From Scatophagus argus (taxonomy: Eukaryota > Chordata > Actinopteri > Scatophagidae), in NCBI RefSeq assembly GCF_020382885.2, contig NC_058499.1, positions 20,507,872-20,571,871 of the forward strand: 64,000 bases of DNA. The letters are read 5' to 3'. The translations under genes were made by a program, and so were the position numbers. The notes below the pieces were generated by a model, which had not been told where the DNA came from, ran no database searches, and saw only the letters and a list, made by a program, of their open reading frames with translations. Shown here piece after piece: positions 46,239 to 61,200 of this stretch. The first letter of the stretch is position 1; each line of letters opens with the position of its first letter.

Positions 46239-49200
46239 CTGCAGGAGGACAGGGAAGATTTGAAAAGTTTTAGAATTTATGCAGAGGAGTCGAGCAGGGT
46301 AAAACTACCAGTATGTGCGAAAGAGTTTTAATGTTATCTGCTATCTGACAAAATCCTATTTAAGCAGCTTGTGTTTAACAAAATGTAGTTTAATGGCCAA
46401 CTCAAACCTGCATTTAAAACAAAAGGAAAACTGAATTTCAGTGGATTTACTGCTCAACGGGCAAAGCACAAAAAATCTTTCACAAATCTTGAACATCAAT
46501 AAAATTTGACATTTGAAGGTGCACTTTTTTTCCTTTTTGCATGTGAAGATACAACAGCCACAACATAATATTAATACACGTGTTTTAAAGTGCTGCTGCT
46601 GAGATCTGATTTGCTGCTACAGCGCAGTGCCAATAAATCAGCACACGAAGCATGAAGTGAACAGAGAACAAAACTCAACGGTGAGTAAATATCATAATGT
46701 ATGGGGTGAACTGCCCCTTTAAACTCAACTGAGTTTAAAGGCCTGTGATGGAGAAAGAAGTCAGAAAGCAAAAAATTTGGTCCATAACTGTGTGTGAAAA
46801 GAAATATTTTCCTGTGGGAAAGGCTCCTGAATTATTAACGCTTCACCCCAATTTTATTTTTTTTTATTTACCCTTGTTATACACAGGCCGCTGGGTCACA
46901 AGAAAACAAGAGCATGAATAACGTCAGCCATCAGGTAATTTCTTACGAGTGCTTGTTTTTCTGTTCTCTTGTTCACAGAGTTAATCGTGACATCTTTGCT
47001 GTGGCAGCATTTTAAAATGGAATAAAACTGTTGACTGCAACAACAACAAAAAAAGACCTGCTGCGTTGGTGGTGTGGGACCACCATACTCACTAATGACA
47101 AGATTATGGTAATCTTTTCTGATTAACACTAACATTTGCTGTTATAAAACCTACTATTTCAGTCTTTTGAGCTACACGCTCGGCTAGTGATGACAGCCGA
47201 TCTGCATGCCTGCATTGTCTCTCTCTAAAACACACTGTCTCGCTCTCTCGCTCCATCCCTCTTTCCATCCATCTCCTTGCTCTCACTCCTGTGTGTCTTC
47301 ACACACGCACAGTGAGTGAGGATATTAATGACAGCTGGGTAATTATTACATAATGGCTGCTTAGAGGCCTCTGAAGAAGCACAGCACTGATTATGTAACA
47401 AAAGGATGGGAGGAGGGAGTAGACACTGGTGAGTGGATTGAGCAGGCAATCTGCAATTGGTTGAGGTAAGAGGCTGTATCTGCTTAGGCTGGAGAAGGTT
47501 AGCAATCAGTAGCGTGAGGGAGGGGCAGACTTAAATAGATTTAACCTGTGTTCTTAACCCGGCGTGTGTGTCCGTCCTTGGATTGAAGAGGCATTGTGAC
47601 TGGCTGAAACTGGGCTTGTGTCACAAGCTGTGAGCGCATTCAAATGTCAAGTCAACTTTACCTTTCGTGAACTTTGCAGACGACACACACGGCAAGACAA
47701 ATTAGTTGGCATGTTCAGCAAGAGAATAGTCACGTATAGAAGAAGAAGGAGAAGAGTATAGGGACGGAGCCCTGCTCGTGGGCTTACCAAATTAAAATAC
47801 AGCATACAGATTATTTGGATTTGTTCCCATCCTCGTTGGTTCTAGCATTGCTAGTGTCTGTCTGTGGACCCAGAACTTTGGTCCTGAATGAAATATGTCA
47901 GCAACTACTGGATGGATTGTTTGGTAAACATTTTACTGCTTCCCTTTGGTAACCATCTGACTTTTCACTTAGTGCCATCATCACTGGTGGTAAACAATCC
48001 AGTTTCTGAACAAATACCTCCATAACTCGTAATGTCCCATAAGACTCTGTTGTGCCCTCAGTTCAGTAAATGTTAACATGTTAACATTATACATGTCAAA
48101 CGTTTTCACTTTGAACATGAAGAAGGCTGTCATCAGACACAGCAGTGCTTTGAGATATGTTTACCACAGTCCCACAGAGCTGCTAGCCTGGCTGCAGTGT
48201 GCTGCAAGTGTTGCTAGAGCCACATCAGTTGTGGGACTAAAAATATAAGGTCTGTCACGAGAGGGAAGGTCAGGGGCATAAAAAAGATGTAACCCCCCCA
48301 TTGCGAACATGAGGATACAAATTTCAAGCTAATTTGTCGATTATCAGATGGAACGCCTGAAAAGCTGAAATTTGACAAGGGCAAAAGACCGAAGACCAAA
48401 ATGGAAAAGGAAGATAAATTTGATCAAAAATGTAACAGTCAAGCAAAGTTCACTGTTACTCCTCACCGTAGATAAAGAGTCATATACACCTTTCACACTG
48501 GACAAAAAAACCCTATGAACATCTGGCTTTTGTCTTCAGTGGGAGAGGGGACAATCAGCATTAACTGCCAGGTAAAATGACTCTGCAGCAGTCACAGATA
48601 GTTACAGCAGTCTGACCAAGCTAGACATGCTAATTTGTGCCCCTTTTGCGGTGCTACCTTGTGATGTGTTGAAGTATGCTACTAATAGTTAAATAGTTTT
48701 CTAACCATCTCCGTTCGAGCAGTGCTCAGACATCGTTCAGTCTGCGATGAGCTTGAAAGAGAGGCTGAAATAAAAGATAAATAAAAGAAAAGCAACCACT
48801 ATAACATTGTCACTGGTCTCTGTGTTGCTTTCTACTGTTTCCTGTTTTTCAGCATGTTTTATGATGTCCGTACTCATAATAGGAAAGGAGCCAATCGCCT
48901 AATTTTTTTTTAGGAATTTTACCCATATTAAAAGAAAAAAACTGGTTTAAACTTCTTTGCTATGGGAAGATTCAAGTACAAATCTTGGTGGCTGGTGGGT
49001 GGTCTACAGACAAACGCAGACTCACTTATAGACTTGGCTTTTTTGTCCATGGCTCTTTGGAGTACTGTGGAAGCCCACAGTGTACACAGGAATATGGGCC
49101 ATCTTCTTTGAGGGGATCTTCATCTGCAGCACATAAAGAGGCGTAACAAGAGACAAACAGTGAGACGGGGAAAGAGAAATGTTTCGTGAGGGGACACAGT

Positions 49201-52200
49201 AGTCTTGATGGCAAAAAACTTTCAGAAAAGTATTTATACACTCTCCGAGTACAATCAAGAGATTCAAACACACAAACACAAAGGACTTAACACTTACACA
49301 CCAAATAACTATGGCCATTAGCTGTCACACAAATCACAGTCAAATCAACATCTAATCTGAACAAACACACAGATTTCAATACAGATAACCCACAATAATG
49401 TTGCACAACACAAATGAGTCACAGCACCCCGACGACAGCAACTACACAAAGAATTTAGTGTCACAAAAAACACACAAAATCCAAACAGCCTAAATCTCAA
49501 ACCTACAGAGCACAGAACCACACATCCCACACGGCCTGGGACTGAGGCAACAAATCAAAACCAACAGAAGAACAGAAGAGTTGATGTCAACAGAAATAAC
49601 AGCCACTTCACTGGACAGAGTACTTGACTAAAGGAAATAATATCTTAACAGGAGGTACAACAATAACCCATTTAAATCGATAAGCTCAGAGCTCAAATAA
49701 GCTCAGAGCCATACATAAAAAACATTTGCCAAAAAACATAAGCAGAGGTGTTTAAATTTACCTTTGCGCTGCAGGAGTTACAGACAGATCTGTAAGAGAA
49801 ACACAAAGACATCAAGACAACTGTAGTCCTACTTTCCATCGATGGTATAACACTGCACTCAGCATCTTAAGGCTAACACGATGTTAAACCCCATCCCTCT
49901 TCTGCTTTCGAGTTGTTTATCTAAAGCATCTGATGACTCTTGAAATGATCATAGATTTCCGAGTGACTCCTACCCATCTGTGGAATGTCAAGAGTATCTT
50001 ACAAAGCTCCACAGGCTGCACGAGGAACCTACGTGTTTTATCTTTAAGACCACACTTGTTATCATAAACTCTGATCCTTCAGTGATATTTGATGTAAAAT
50101 GGTGGCTTTTATCGGGAGAATAAGAAAGTAAAATTCCAAATGAATTCAACAATTGGTCTGCCAGTTTCTCGTCTAATATAATAAACTTTCCATTTATAGT
50201 GCATATGTCACATGCTTATATAAAGCAAGTCTAAGACTGTAATAACTGAAAGTACATTCACGAGAGATTGCATGCTTATGCAAACAGTGGGAGGAGGAAA
50301 AATAAGATCCTACACATAAAAATAAAACAGTATTTTTAGATTTACATTTCAACTGAGTTAGACCATATATTAGTTTGACTACAAATAAATAACTCTGGTG
50401 CTACAGAAGCTTTAAAACATCATGCAGGCCTTCATTCTGTTAAAATCCAATTCTCAGAAAATATACAAATGAACAGTTAACTGAATAAATAAAATCTAAA
50501 TGGTGGTGTGGGATGTTCTGGCAAAGTGAATCTTGGCTACGGTCCTGAAGCAAAGATCAAGAAGCATTTAAAGATACAAGTGGAACATAAGATAAACATG
50601 TTTAAACATGTTTAAAGATAAACAACAGAAATTCCTGACGAGGGAGATGGAAGTTTTCTTTTAACCTTTTACACAATAAGCAGGTAGACGGCCATGAGAA
50701 GAGAGGGAATTTCACTCTGCAGCAGCAGCAAACCTGAGAGAAACAGACACACACACACACATTGAGTCCATTTACTGTAAACACATCAGAGCGATAAACA
50801 GCAATGAGGGAAGTTCCACTCTGTTACCTTGCCTTTCCTCAGGTTGTTGTAGAGCTCTTTGCTCTGAAGAAACTTCTCCATCTCTGCTTTGACCAGCACT
50901 CGTCGCACATTGATGACCTCATCCACCGTTAAGGCGAGACTCTCCACAGGGTGGCTGAACTCCTCCTGAACACAGCCGACAGGAAAGGGAGGTCAGTCAT
51001 AGTAATTCAGATTTCAGAGTCACATAACTGTTAGTTTGACAAATACAAAAAGGCACAACATTGCACTGTGGAATTTTTTGAAACTCATCTGATCCACTTG
51101 AAGCATTCCTGATGATGTGAAAATGAATACTGAATTTTGGCTGCAGAAACAAATTATGCATAACTTCATAGTCAACACAAGAAAAGTCAAAGATCAGATA
51201 GATTAGAGTAATCTTAATGATGCTGTGTCAGAAGCTCTGTGATCTTTTTGTATACTGTGGCTCTTCAGTGTATGGGGGCTGAAGTCTTTGGGTTAGAACT
51301 GATGACGATTTACCATTAACGCCTTAATATTTCTCAACACTGCCAGACAAGTGAAAAAGATTTTTCTTAAAACTGAACTTAAGCTTTCATTCCATAGCTT
51401 GGCAGCAGCGGTTAACAAAAGCAATGTCACCACAGGGTCCACGCGTTGATGATGTTGTGGTATCGCTAGTAGGTTGAAATAATCTGTCTGATTAACATAC
51501 ACTGCCAAATTTTTTCCATGTCTTTTAAGAAAATGCCTTTGCAGACTTATTAACAGAGCAGTTTAACTGTTGAAAGGAGTGCAGTGCAGATCCATTTCCA
51601 GTCGGACCACCGAGACCTGAAGCAAAAGAACCAGCTCTGATGCTAAGTGTGATGCTAACTCACCATCCACTGGTGCTCATCTCCAGCTGTGCAGCCAGAC
51701 ATTGTCTCTGACCCCTCTGTGGTCTCGTCAACTGAACTGAGAGACAGGCTGGCCGGAGAGGGCGGCACCCTGCCTTGAGCTGGGAAGGAAGCTGGAGATA
51801 GGAAGGAAATTGATGAAAAGAGAAAGGGAGGGAATAATGAGAGTTTATCAGGGGAACTAAATAAGACCAAATCAAGTGAGGACAGCACATCAGAGAGTGA
51901 ATGAGGGAAGGCCACAAATCCCAGTCTAATGACTCCATGAATTACACATCAGTCTCTGTCTCAGATCCCAGCCCTTCAGAGTGCTTGTTGATTGACTCTT
52001 ACACTGTCATGTATTATTCATCTGACTTCAGCGGAGTGATTCGGCCCATGCTGCTACATCTGTAACTTAGAACACAGTGAGAGGGATGCTGATCCAAAAG
52101 AGGAGCACAGAAAAGGCTCAGTTAACCAAAGGTGGTGGGGGGGGGGGTTAAAAACAGACCACATGCAGGGAGCTTCTTCGATCCTGCAAATGGAAGATGT

Positions 52201-55200
52201 CAATTTGGCTCTAATGGAAAGCAAACAAGCTGAGAGGAAGGCTGGAACAGGCCAGTAAACATCATTGGTACATATAATTTGGATCAGCTGCTGATGACAG
52301 CCAGGGCTTACAGGCTTATGTCCTCACATTCACGCAGTTGATGCTGGAGAGTCCCCTGTTGGTAAAGTCGTGCATTACAGAATAAATGTCCAGAATTGGG
52401 AGATTTATTTGGCTTTGTCTGTGGTTTGTGGCATGCAACTGCGTGGATCGGTTTGCGGCCATCTGGAGGCTGAGAATGGATTGAAGTCAGCATTGTTTTT
52501 CAAACACTTACCTCAAGCCGCTAATGCACCAATCAGGGCCATCAAACCGATAACATCCTCCCCGCGAGTTACAATCCAAACCCATTAGCTTCTCCACTCC
52601 TTCATTCAGTTAGACCTTATCCGCACATCTTTATATTTGATTAGAATCCATCACAAAACTCCCAGCAGTTTCATGGCAGATGTAACTACTGTCAGCTCCC
52701 TGTCAGCAAGGGCTGTAAAGACTTTACCACTGCAGTGGACTCACACATCAGTCAGCTCTTATTTCAGTCAGGTAACAGTAATTTAATGTCGTATAACTGA
52801 GGATAGGATAGACAGAAGTGAGGACATATTATACTGCTGCCACAACAAGTAAATATTTTTTTTTGCCTTGAAGGTTGAAATTGTAATAGCAAGTACTTGC
52901 TAAGTTTTGTCATGACCTTTTATTTAATCCTACTGCGTTCCTTCCAAACCTCAAGGCAGAGGAGCAGGGAAGTTTTCAAAGGGTGTTTCAATTAGTACCC
53001 GAGGAGCTACCACTCATGAGCACTCAGTTGAACTTTTTGTGAAGGCTTGGCTTTCATGTCAGTTTATGGCCAACTTGTATGTAAAAATATTCAAACCTCC
53101 AGTTCACTAATCCATGAATGAGGCGAAAAATACAGACTGTACAGAAGTGTAACTGGCACTGTGTCTCCCTCAGTGGGAGGAGAATTGAAACTGCAGGAAG
53201 TGTGAATCAACTGCCACCGAGAGCCAAGAGACTGCAGGTTTTCACTGCATGTAAATGCTTCAGCAGATGATCTCATTAATTATCTTTCTTAGAGTCAAAT
53301 AAGAGAACCAATGACATGAGCCGCAGTGTTTGAGAAGTGCAAAAGTGTAGAGCTATGTTAAATGTAAAGCAAATGAAACAAAAACATGCTGCAATCCAGC
53401 ATAATACCCAGCCCTGGAAAAGGGGCTGATTACACCTAACATACATTGTTTATGATAACCTTAATGCTGGCTTTACTCTGTTCATGTCCCAGTTACATTG
53501 CAGTGTGACAGTGAGCCAGCTTGATTTCAGTGGTACAAAATCAAGCAATGAGCAAACCGGATCAATACAAATAAATATATGTAATGTTACAAACATTTCA
53601 ATTAACTTTTATTTTTGACGGAATAACTAAAGAATGAGACAGGGAGAGAAAAGCAAGCAGCAACAGGTCACGTGTTGGAATCACTCCCACATTGCTGCTG
53701 AGGACACAGGATCAGTACATGGGATGCATGCCCCAAATACTTTAGCACATTTTAATTTAGTTGCTGCTTAGGCAATCGATCAGCAACTTCTTGCCAGTCT
53801 GTCTCTCTGGCTTTTGCTTATGGCAGCTGTATTAATTTTTCTTTCGTCACTACATGTTTTAGTTAGATGTTTGAATTCTTCATGTGCTCTGCCACTCAGC
53901 TGTGGATCGATTTGATCTGTGTTTGACAGCAATGGCTGCTTTAGAATAATTTGCACATGTGTTCATCTTGACTACCTCAACCTGTCTAATAATATTTAGA
54001 TTGCATGAGCTTGAATTGATGTTTATGAAACCACTTTAGCCCCCTACTGATTTGTTAGGTATATTCAAGTCAGGCGTTGGACTTCAGCTCCCCCCGTTTT
54101 TTTTTAGCACGCTGCGTCACAGGAACACACTTTTTTCAGTACTCCTTTTACAAATTTCATCTCATAACTGATGGTTGTCCACACAATCCTGCAAATTCAA
54201 CAGAAAGTCTAGCAGAAAGTGTCGCTTTGGTAATGCAATACTTTTAGTGAGTGGTGATTACTCAAGGGGTTTATCCTGATATCATTCTGATATCCTGAGA
54301 AATATTAAACAACTTATTCAGAGCCTCAGTATTCCCAGGATGAAGGTGTACAGTTTTTTACATATTCTTCCATGCCCATGTAGAGGTACGCTTTGTAGGG
54401 TTTGTAAAAGGCTTCCACTACTGTGGAGTTAAAACTCACCACTCATTGTCAGTTTTCTGTGATATTTATTGATCTAAAATGAGTGCTCTGTAAATCAGAT
54501 GGTATTTCACTTTTGCACTACTGTATAATGCCACAAATGTATTTAACCTCTGACAAACTGAAGAACTATCACCAAAGGTGATCAGTCTACATGAACCTAC
54601 TGACCTCTGTAAATGGGAGGCGGCCTGGTGCCAGTCAGTGTCCTGGACCGAGGCCTCTCTCCCCTCAGCCTGACCACCCCGTCCAGCTGGGCTGACTCGG
54701 AGAGCGAAGGAAGCATCTCACCACGGAGCATGGCCAGATCGTGCTCTGAGAAGGAGCGATCTCTTTTGAGAGGTGTTGGGGAGCTCTCTGCTCTCCTCAG
54801 CTCCCCATTTTCCGGGGACTCCTCCTCCTGCAGTGGGCGGGTGGGGTGGAGGTTGGAAAAGGACAGGAAAGGTTGGATGGCCGGGGAGGATGAATAAAAA
54901 GGAAGTGAGGGGGCACAGGGCAGGGACAGTAGAGGTAAGGAAAGGGTTGGATGTTAGGGAGGAAAATGAAGAAAAAGTGAAGTGAGGAACTGAGGGCAAC
55001 ACAGAATAAGAATGTGTATGTGGAGAAATGTCATCTAGCCAATGTACCACAGTTAGGCTGAACTGCTCGCTCCTGACAACAGATCACATCAAGTCTCAAT
55101 AATGAACATGTGACGAGAGAGCAGCAGTGAGCTCAGACTCCGATTCAAGTCAAGATGAACCGAGACCTGAACTCCTCTGTTAGCTCAGCGTGTTGTAGTG

Positions 55201-58200
55201 CTCTGCTTGGATCATGACATTGACTCCATTTAAGAAATTTACTGGCAATCAAGATGCAAGATACCTTAAATAACTTTGAAGTATCAAATAGGACCTAATT
55301 TTATAGCAATTAAATAAAATAATTTTCATTTCTAGACCATAGAGGTCTTTACCACTTGGATTATATTTCTTGGTTTGAACAAGTGACATAATAGTCTGTA
55401 TATTATGGAAATCTTTGATGTGAAAATATTGTGGCACGTGTTAACAGTGTGGTAGATTGATTGTAACACTGGCTCAGCCAGGACCACGATAGCCTGGATG
55501 AAGACGTTTCCATGAGTGTGTCCTTGTTTTATTGCTACTTGGTTTGTTGATTTTACTTAAGTAGCAACAAAGCATATCACCTCAACAAATACAGAAACAC
55601 AACACAGGAAGGAAAGAGTGAGGGAAAAAGGAAAGAGTCAGTATTATTGTAGTACCGCATGCCTTAATTCATTTTCCTGTTCAACTGAAAGAGGGGAACA
55701 TTGCAGAGTGTTTTCACATCTGGACTGTTTGGAGCAGTTGTTTCAGAACAAGAAACGTTGAACGTCTGTTTGGGCACACATGAACACAGCACTCACACTC
55801 GCATCGGGCTGCCAGCAGTTTAATATGTACTAATATGTGATTTAAGCACGATTTCAAAGGCAAAACAACCAATCAATCCTTCTGCTGATCATGAGATCTG
55901 TTCCAGAGGCAATCTTATAACCAATGTGTAAGAGCCATGTGTATATTTATGCAAATCAATCAATGTATGTGTCATTTGGTAGATTGTGAATCCCCTCCAT
56001 ATGTTATCTTAACCTACAATAATACATCTTGTTTTATTGGCTGATTCTATTTTCTGTTAATAATCTGAATCTGCAAAGTCAGTAGTAACCTGAGTGATCA
56101 CATAAATGTGGAGTAAATAGTACAATATTTGCCCTTTGCTACTCTACACAGGCCTCATAGAGCTTCAGAGAGCACAGACATTACTACTGAATGTGAGGGG
56201 CCTGTCAGGGACCACAGAGGAGGTATGAACTCCTGCGAGGGACTCTGGTTTGTAAGGCTTCTGTAAAACTTCTACTTTAGGCTGTAACAAAGTAGAAGAG
56301 GAGGAGAAGGAGAAAAGAAAAGATGGGCTGTACCCCTGCCGCCCTTTCTCACCTAAATTTGGTTTACATAAAGCACATTAAAAAAAGACCAAAACAGCAA
56401 ACATGAAACTGAGGCAAACATAAAAACAGCAGGTACTACTGTGACAGTAAACATGCCTTTTCCCCTGGATGAGACATAAGTTAGTTTTGGCCTGCAGGTG
56501 GCTCCCCCTTTGGGCCACTGAGCAAAGTTTTAAATGCTGAGGTGCAAGAGAGACGCATGCTGTCAAGTTTTGACAGTAAAACTAACAGACCAGATTTCCC
56601 AAGTTGTTGCGTCTTTGTACAAAGGAGAAGAGAATTCATCCCAGTCACTGTTCCACTTTTCACTTTGTGCTATCCTGCAATTGCACAGAGGCATCTTAAC
56701 CCATTTAGGCAGGGAAACAAAGCATGTGCTGCTGTGAAAAACACTAGTCAGCCCTCAGAGACAACAACAATGGTTCCAATGAATCCTTTCCCTCACTTTA
56801 AATATCTCAGTGCTGGAGTTTCTGCCTAGACTCACCTCAAATATGTTCATCTCTTCCATCTCAGCCAGGGTCGGAGCCTTGAGCAGGATGCGAGGGCGGG
56901 ACGACGGTCTGGGCCCGGGCTCCGCCATGGACAGGTCAATACACGAAGTAGATTTGACATTACAAGGACAAGTCTGAGCCAGGCAGGGCAGGGAGCCAAA
57001 TGCTGAGGGAGGAGAAACCAAAAACGCAGTCAGGGAACAAATAAGTCTCAAAAGCACTGAGATCACAGGGCAGTGATTCAATGTAGTGTTGCATTTTTGC
57101 ATCAATAACTCAATGCCACACTCATTTTAAGACATGAGTATAATTACTGCTGCATTTCAAGATTCAGAGAAAAAACTGTAACTCAGATGTTTAAGTCTTC
57201 AGCAGACCGAGTGTTGTCCGGGAAGGTGAGCAGAGACAGTAAGTTTTTGGGAAATCTGGTCTCAGTTTTGAAAGAACCTCACCATCCTGGAAATTATTCT
57301 AACAATGAGTCACAATCCTAACAATCCTAAAGTCTAACTATTGACAAATACACAGTATACTGCTGTCAAAATGCTATACAATGTATGTTTTCCAGTGGTG
57401 GAATAGTATCTTGACAGTGCAAATAATTTAATTCACAGCGTAATTTTCTGCCATGTAATGTGTTAAAATACTTAAGTAACTTTTATATTGTAACAAGTAA
57501 CAAAACATATTAGTTTTCCAAATTAAGTAATCAGTTAATTAACTACTGTTTCAAATAAGCAGTGAGTTATTTTGTAAAATATTATTGTAATAAATTGTAA
57601 TTTAATTGTAAAAGCGATTAGACTACACCTGTGTTTTATTCTTTTCACAGAGGCTATGCTTATATGCTTCTGCCAGGTTTGTGGTCAGACTGCACTGCTG
57701 CCACCCACCAGGTAGACTAATAGAGTTGGACAAAAGGATTAAGAGTATCACCTGTCACCAGCATAGTTTAAGAAGATTATTTGATTACACAACCATACTA
57801 CAACTTAATATGAAGAAAACTTCCCTTCCCCATCCCTGAGGAGTGGGCAGCCAATGTACAGCAACTGGGGATCAACTTCAAATTTAAGCCAGAAGGTATC
57901 GGTGAGTCTAGCTTAACAAGGCAGTTAAGATCGTCTTAGTTTGATGAAAGGGGGGAAGTTAAATTCAGAAGGTGTGTGTTTGTATTCTTCTGTTTAAATC
58001 TGGAAAATGGATGCAAGAATGTACATTCCCTTCTTAACATTTTGTGAGTTAATTTGGTTTATTTATTAGGTCGCCATACGATACAAGCTGCAGCCATCAG
58101 AAATCGGATTCCTTTTTATCAATGGCAGCTTTAAACAACGCAATCTGCTAAGCTTCTTTATAAATGGCCCACACACTGAATGACCTTGATCTGTAAATAG

Positions 58201-61200
58201 CTGGTCAATATTTGTGAAATGCAATGCCACCTCCACATGTACTGTATCTCCATATAGCACACATTACACATTACAAACTTGTCTGTGATGCTACTGTAGT
58301 GTGACCCTCACAGGCTACATTTCAGAATGTGCAGTGTCAGCCCTGAAGTGGGAGCATTATTCACCTTCAGTACATTTATTTTCTACAGCGTAACAAGAGT
58401 GACTCTAAAAGTCATACAGTCACTTTCAATATTACATTAATTATGATGTCAAGAGCAGCCACCAGACATTATCTTTGACTTCATGCTCTTCCCCACCATC
58501 CAACAGCTGGAAAATGCTTTAAGATTCCTAATTCCTAATCATATGAAATATTATGTATAATAAAAGACAGATTTATGATGTTTTACTATTTAAATTGTAC
58601 TTTGACCTGGTGGTAAGAGGCTTTAATTTAATTTGGTGGATGATTACGTCTTACGTCTGGAGGCAGGCGGGACCACAGGCCTGAGCTTTCTCTCCTGCTT
58701 GATCTCAGCCAGGACCTGGTCATGGAGGGACTGCTGCTGCGGGGGCGGAGGGGGGAGGCTGCGCTCTGAAACCTAATGAGGACAGATAATTAGAACACAT
58801 CCATACTTATGAGACATCTGAAGAGAGGATGAAAATATGTACATATTCATTCATACTTTGCAACCCATTCCAAAACCCAGTGTTTCTTGGCAAGGTGTAA
58901 AAGCTTTGACAGCTTTTAGACTATCAGTGGACAATAAATCTCTCTGATGAAATATGACATGTAGTACTACAATACTGTACTGTACTGTAGTATTATTGAC
59001 AGCAAAGAAATACAGGTCAAAGATAATTCATTACTATGTAACGGGAGAGAATAAGAATTTCCTTTATTTGCCCCACAGTGGGGAAATTTGTTTTGTCGCA
59101 AAAGGCTGAAACACTTTGACTTGTATGTCAAATCACACAACACAACAAATCACTCAGCATGTATTATTTATTTGTTATGTGCATGAAAGTTTCAGAGGTT
59201 AACATAAGAATGTCTTAAATCTGCCACATAAGATAATTCAGTCTTATTTAAAGTGACAGTTTTTGTTTCCAAGCCTGGTTATTACATACAGGATTCTCTG
59301 CTGTTTCTGTATGATACACACTCAGCGGGTTGCAGGTTATTCTGTAGACAGCAAATAAAGAAGTGTACATCCAAAAGTGCAGTTGTTGTAGCGAGCATCT
59401 TTAACATGACTATACCCACTCACTGGTTTAAGTGGAGGTCTCGATCTGATGAAATCCAGTATCAATTCATGGGCATTCCTCTTCACTCTGGTAGGGATGT
59501 CACCCCCCACCTGGCAAAGACAAGAAACATAGCACCAGCTGGAGCTCAGGAGTAAGATGCAGCCACTCTTGGATCTTGACGTGTGGCAGGATTAGCTACA
59601 TTATTAGATTTTTTTTTTGCCACTTGGGGACAAGGCAACAAGCTATAAACACAACAATGACGTATTATCAACTGATAAAGTTAATATGGTAGACATGTTA
59701 GTCAATTTACCTATTAACGCATCCTGCAGCAATGTTAGCATACATTTGAGACCACCTGAAAAGTCTCATTTTAGTTCAGTATTGGTCACCGCTAACTGCT
59801 CCCAAATGCTCCACTATTGTCACTACAGCTGACTGTTAACTTTGTCTACTGTTCGGTGCTGGGCAGGTGGTGTACAATGGGCCGGACTCAGGGTTGAGAG
59901 GAACTGCTGGGCTGAATGATGATTTTTCTGTGCAACTGCTGCCAGAACAACAGACGGCTGATAGAGGCTTCCATTAGTGTTTGTGTTCTGAGGCTGAATT
60001 ATGCATCTGCCCGTGGAGAAGGCCTCAAGGCCTCACTCGTATGCTCACTACATAGTATTTTCTTCTTGTAAGAAAGCCTGTACCGTATGTGGCACAGTGG
60101 ACTGCATGAAAAACAGGGCATTGGCTTCAAGGTCACAGTCTTACTCCTGTCCGCCCTACAAATCATCATGTTCCATTTGAACAAAGTCAAGTGATGAGGA
60201 AAACATTTCTTACAGGGTTAGCATTTCACAGCAGAGACACTTCAAGATATTTCTTCCTCTCAAGATCTGCTATGGTTTGACTAAGCGGCTTCCAGCAGTT
60301 AATACATCTACTGGGATTTCAACAGCATTAAGCACCTAACTGACATTTCAAATGCTTTTATCTTGTACTCCTTCTGTTTGCACTGCTTCCTAATCAACTG
60401 ACAATTTCATCTTCCTTTGTGGCAAAGACGTTGGCATTTTAACTTCTTTCATACCTTCACTACCATATGATATTTAACGCTTTTAAAGCTAAGTCTTGTG
60501 TCTCACCATGACTTTACGCAGCTGGAACTTGCGAGCTCGTATGTCCTGCATCAGCATCTCAAAAGGTGTGAGGCTGAACTCGGTGGGCAGCGGGTTGAAC
60601 GGCTGCTCCTGCACCTTCTTCAGCTTCACTCCCTGCCTGAGCTCCTTCATCAGCTGCACCCACAGACGTGCCTGGGATGCAAATACCAACAACTAGAACA
60701 ACAACTCAACAACACTGTCTTCCTCTGTCACACACACTGCGGTATTGTCCTCCCTGTATCACTGCGCCCTCGTTTGTCTTTACTCACCCAGTCTCTGTGT
60801 TTCAGTGCATCCAGCTCGGATGTAGACTTGTCTTCCACAGCCTCCTCTGTTGTGATCCTCTTCAGCATCTGTGCAAAAAAAAAAAAATGCAATTTTGTTT
60901 TTATTTCCCCCAAATGTAAGCATAGTTACACTGGTTTATTGCAAAATATTCTGATGGTGAAAGTTATATGTCTTGTTGATCATGTTGTTTTTAACCTATG
61001 TACATAAAACTGTTCGGCATATTTTGCTGTCTGCAACAATTTCGTTTTCAAATAGTGCCACTTGGGGGGACAAAAAAATCTAAATTAGCACACAGCGGCT
61101 TTAACCTTAATCATTCCACTTAAGACTCAATCGAGTGGTTAAAAAAAGATCTGAAATGTAACCAATAAACAAAGTGGAAAACCATGTGCACTCTTCTCTT

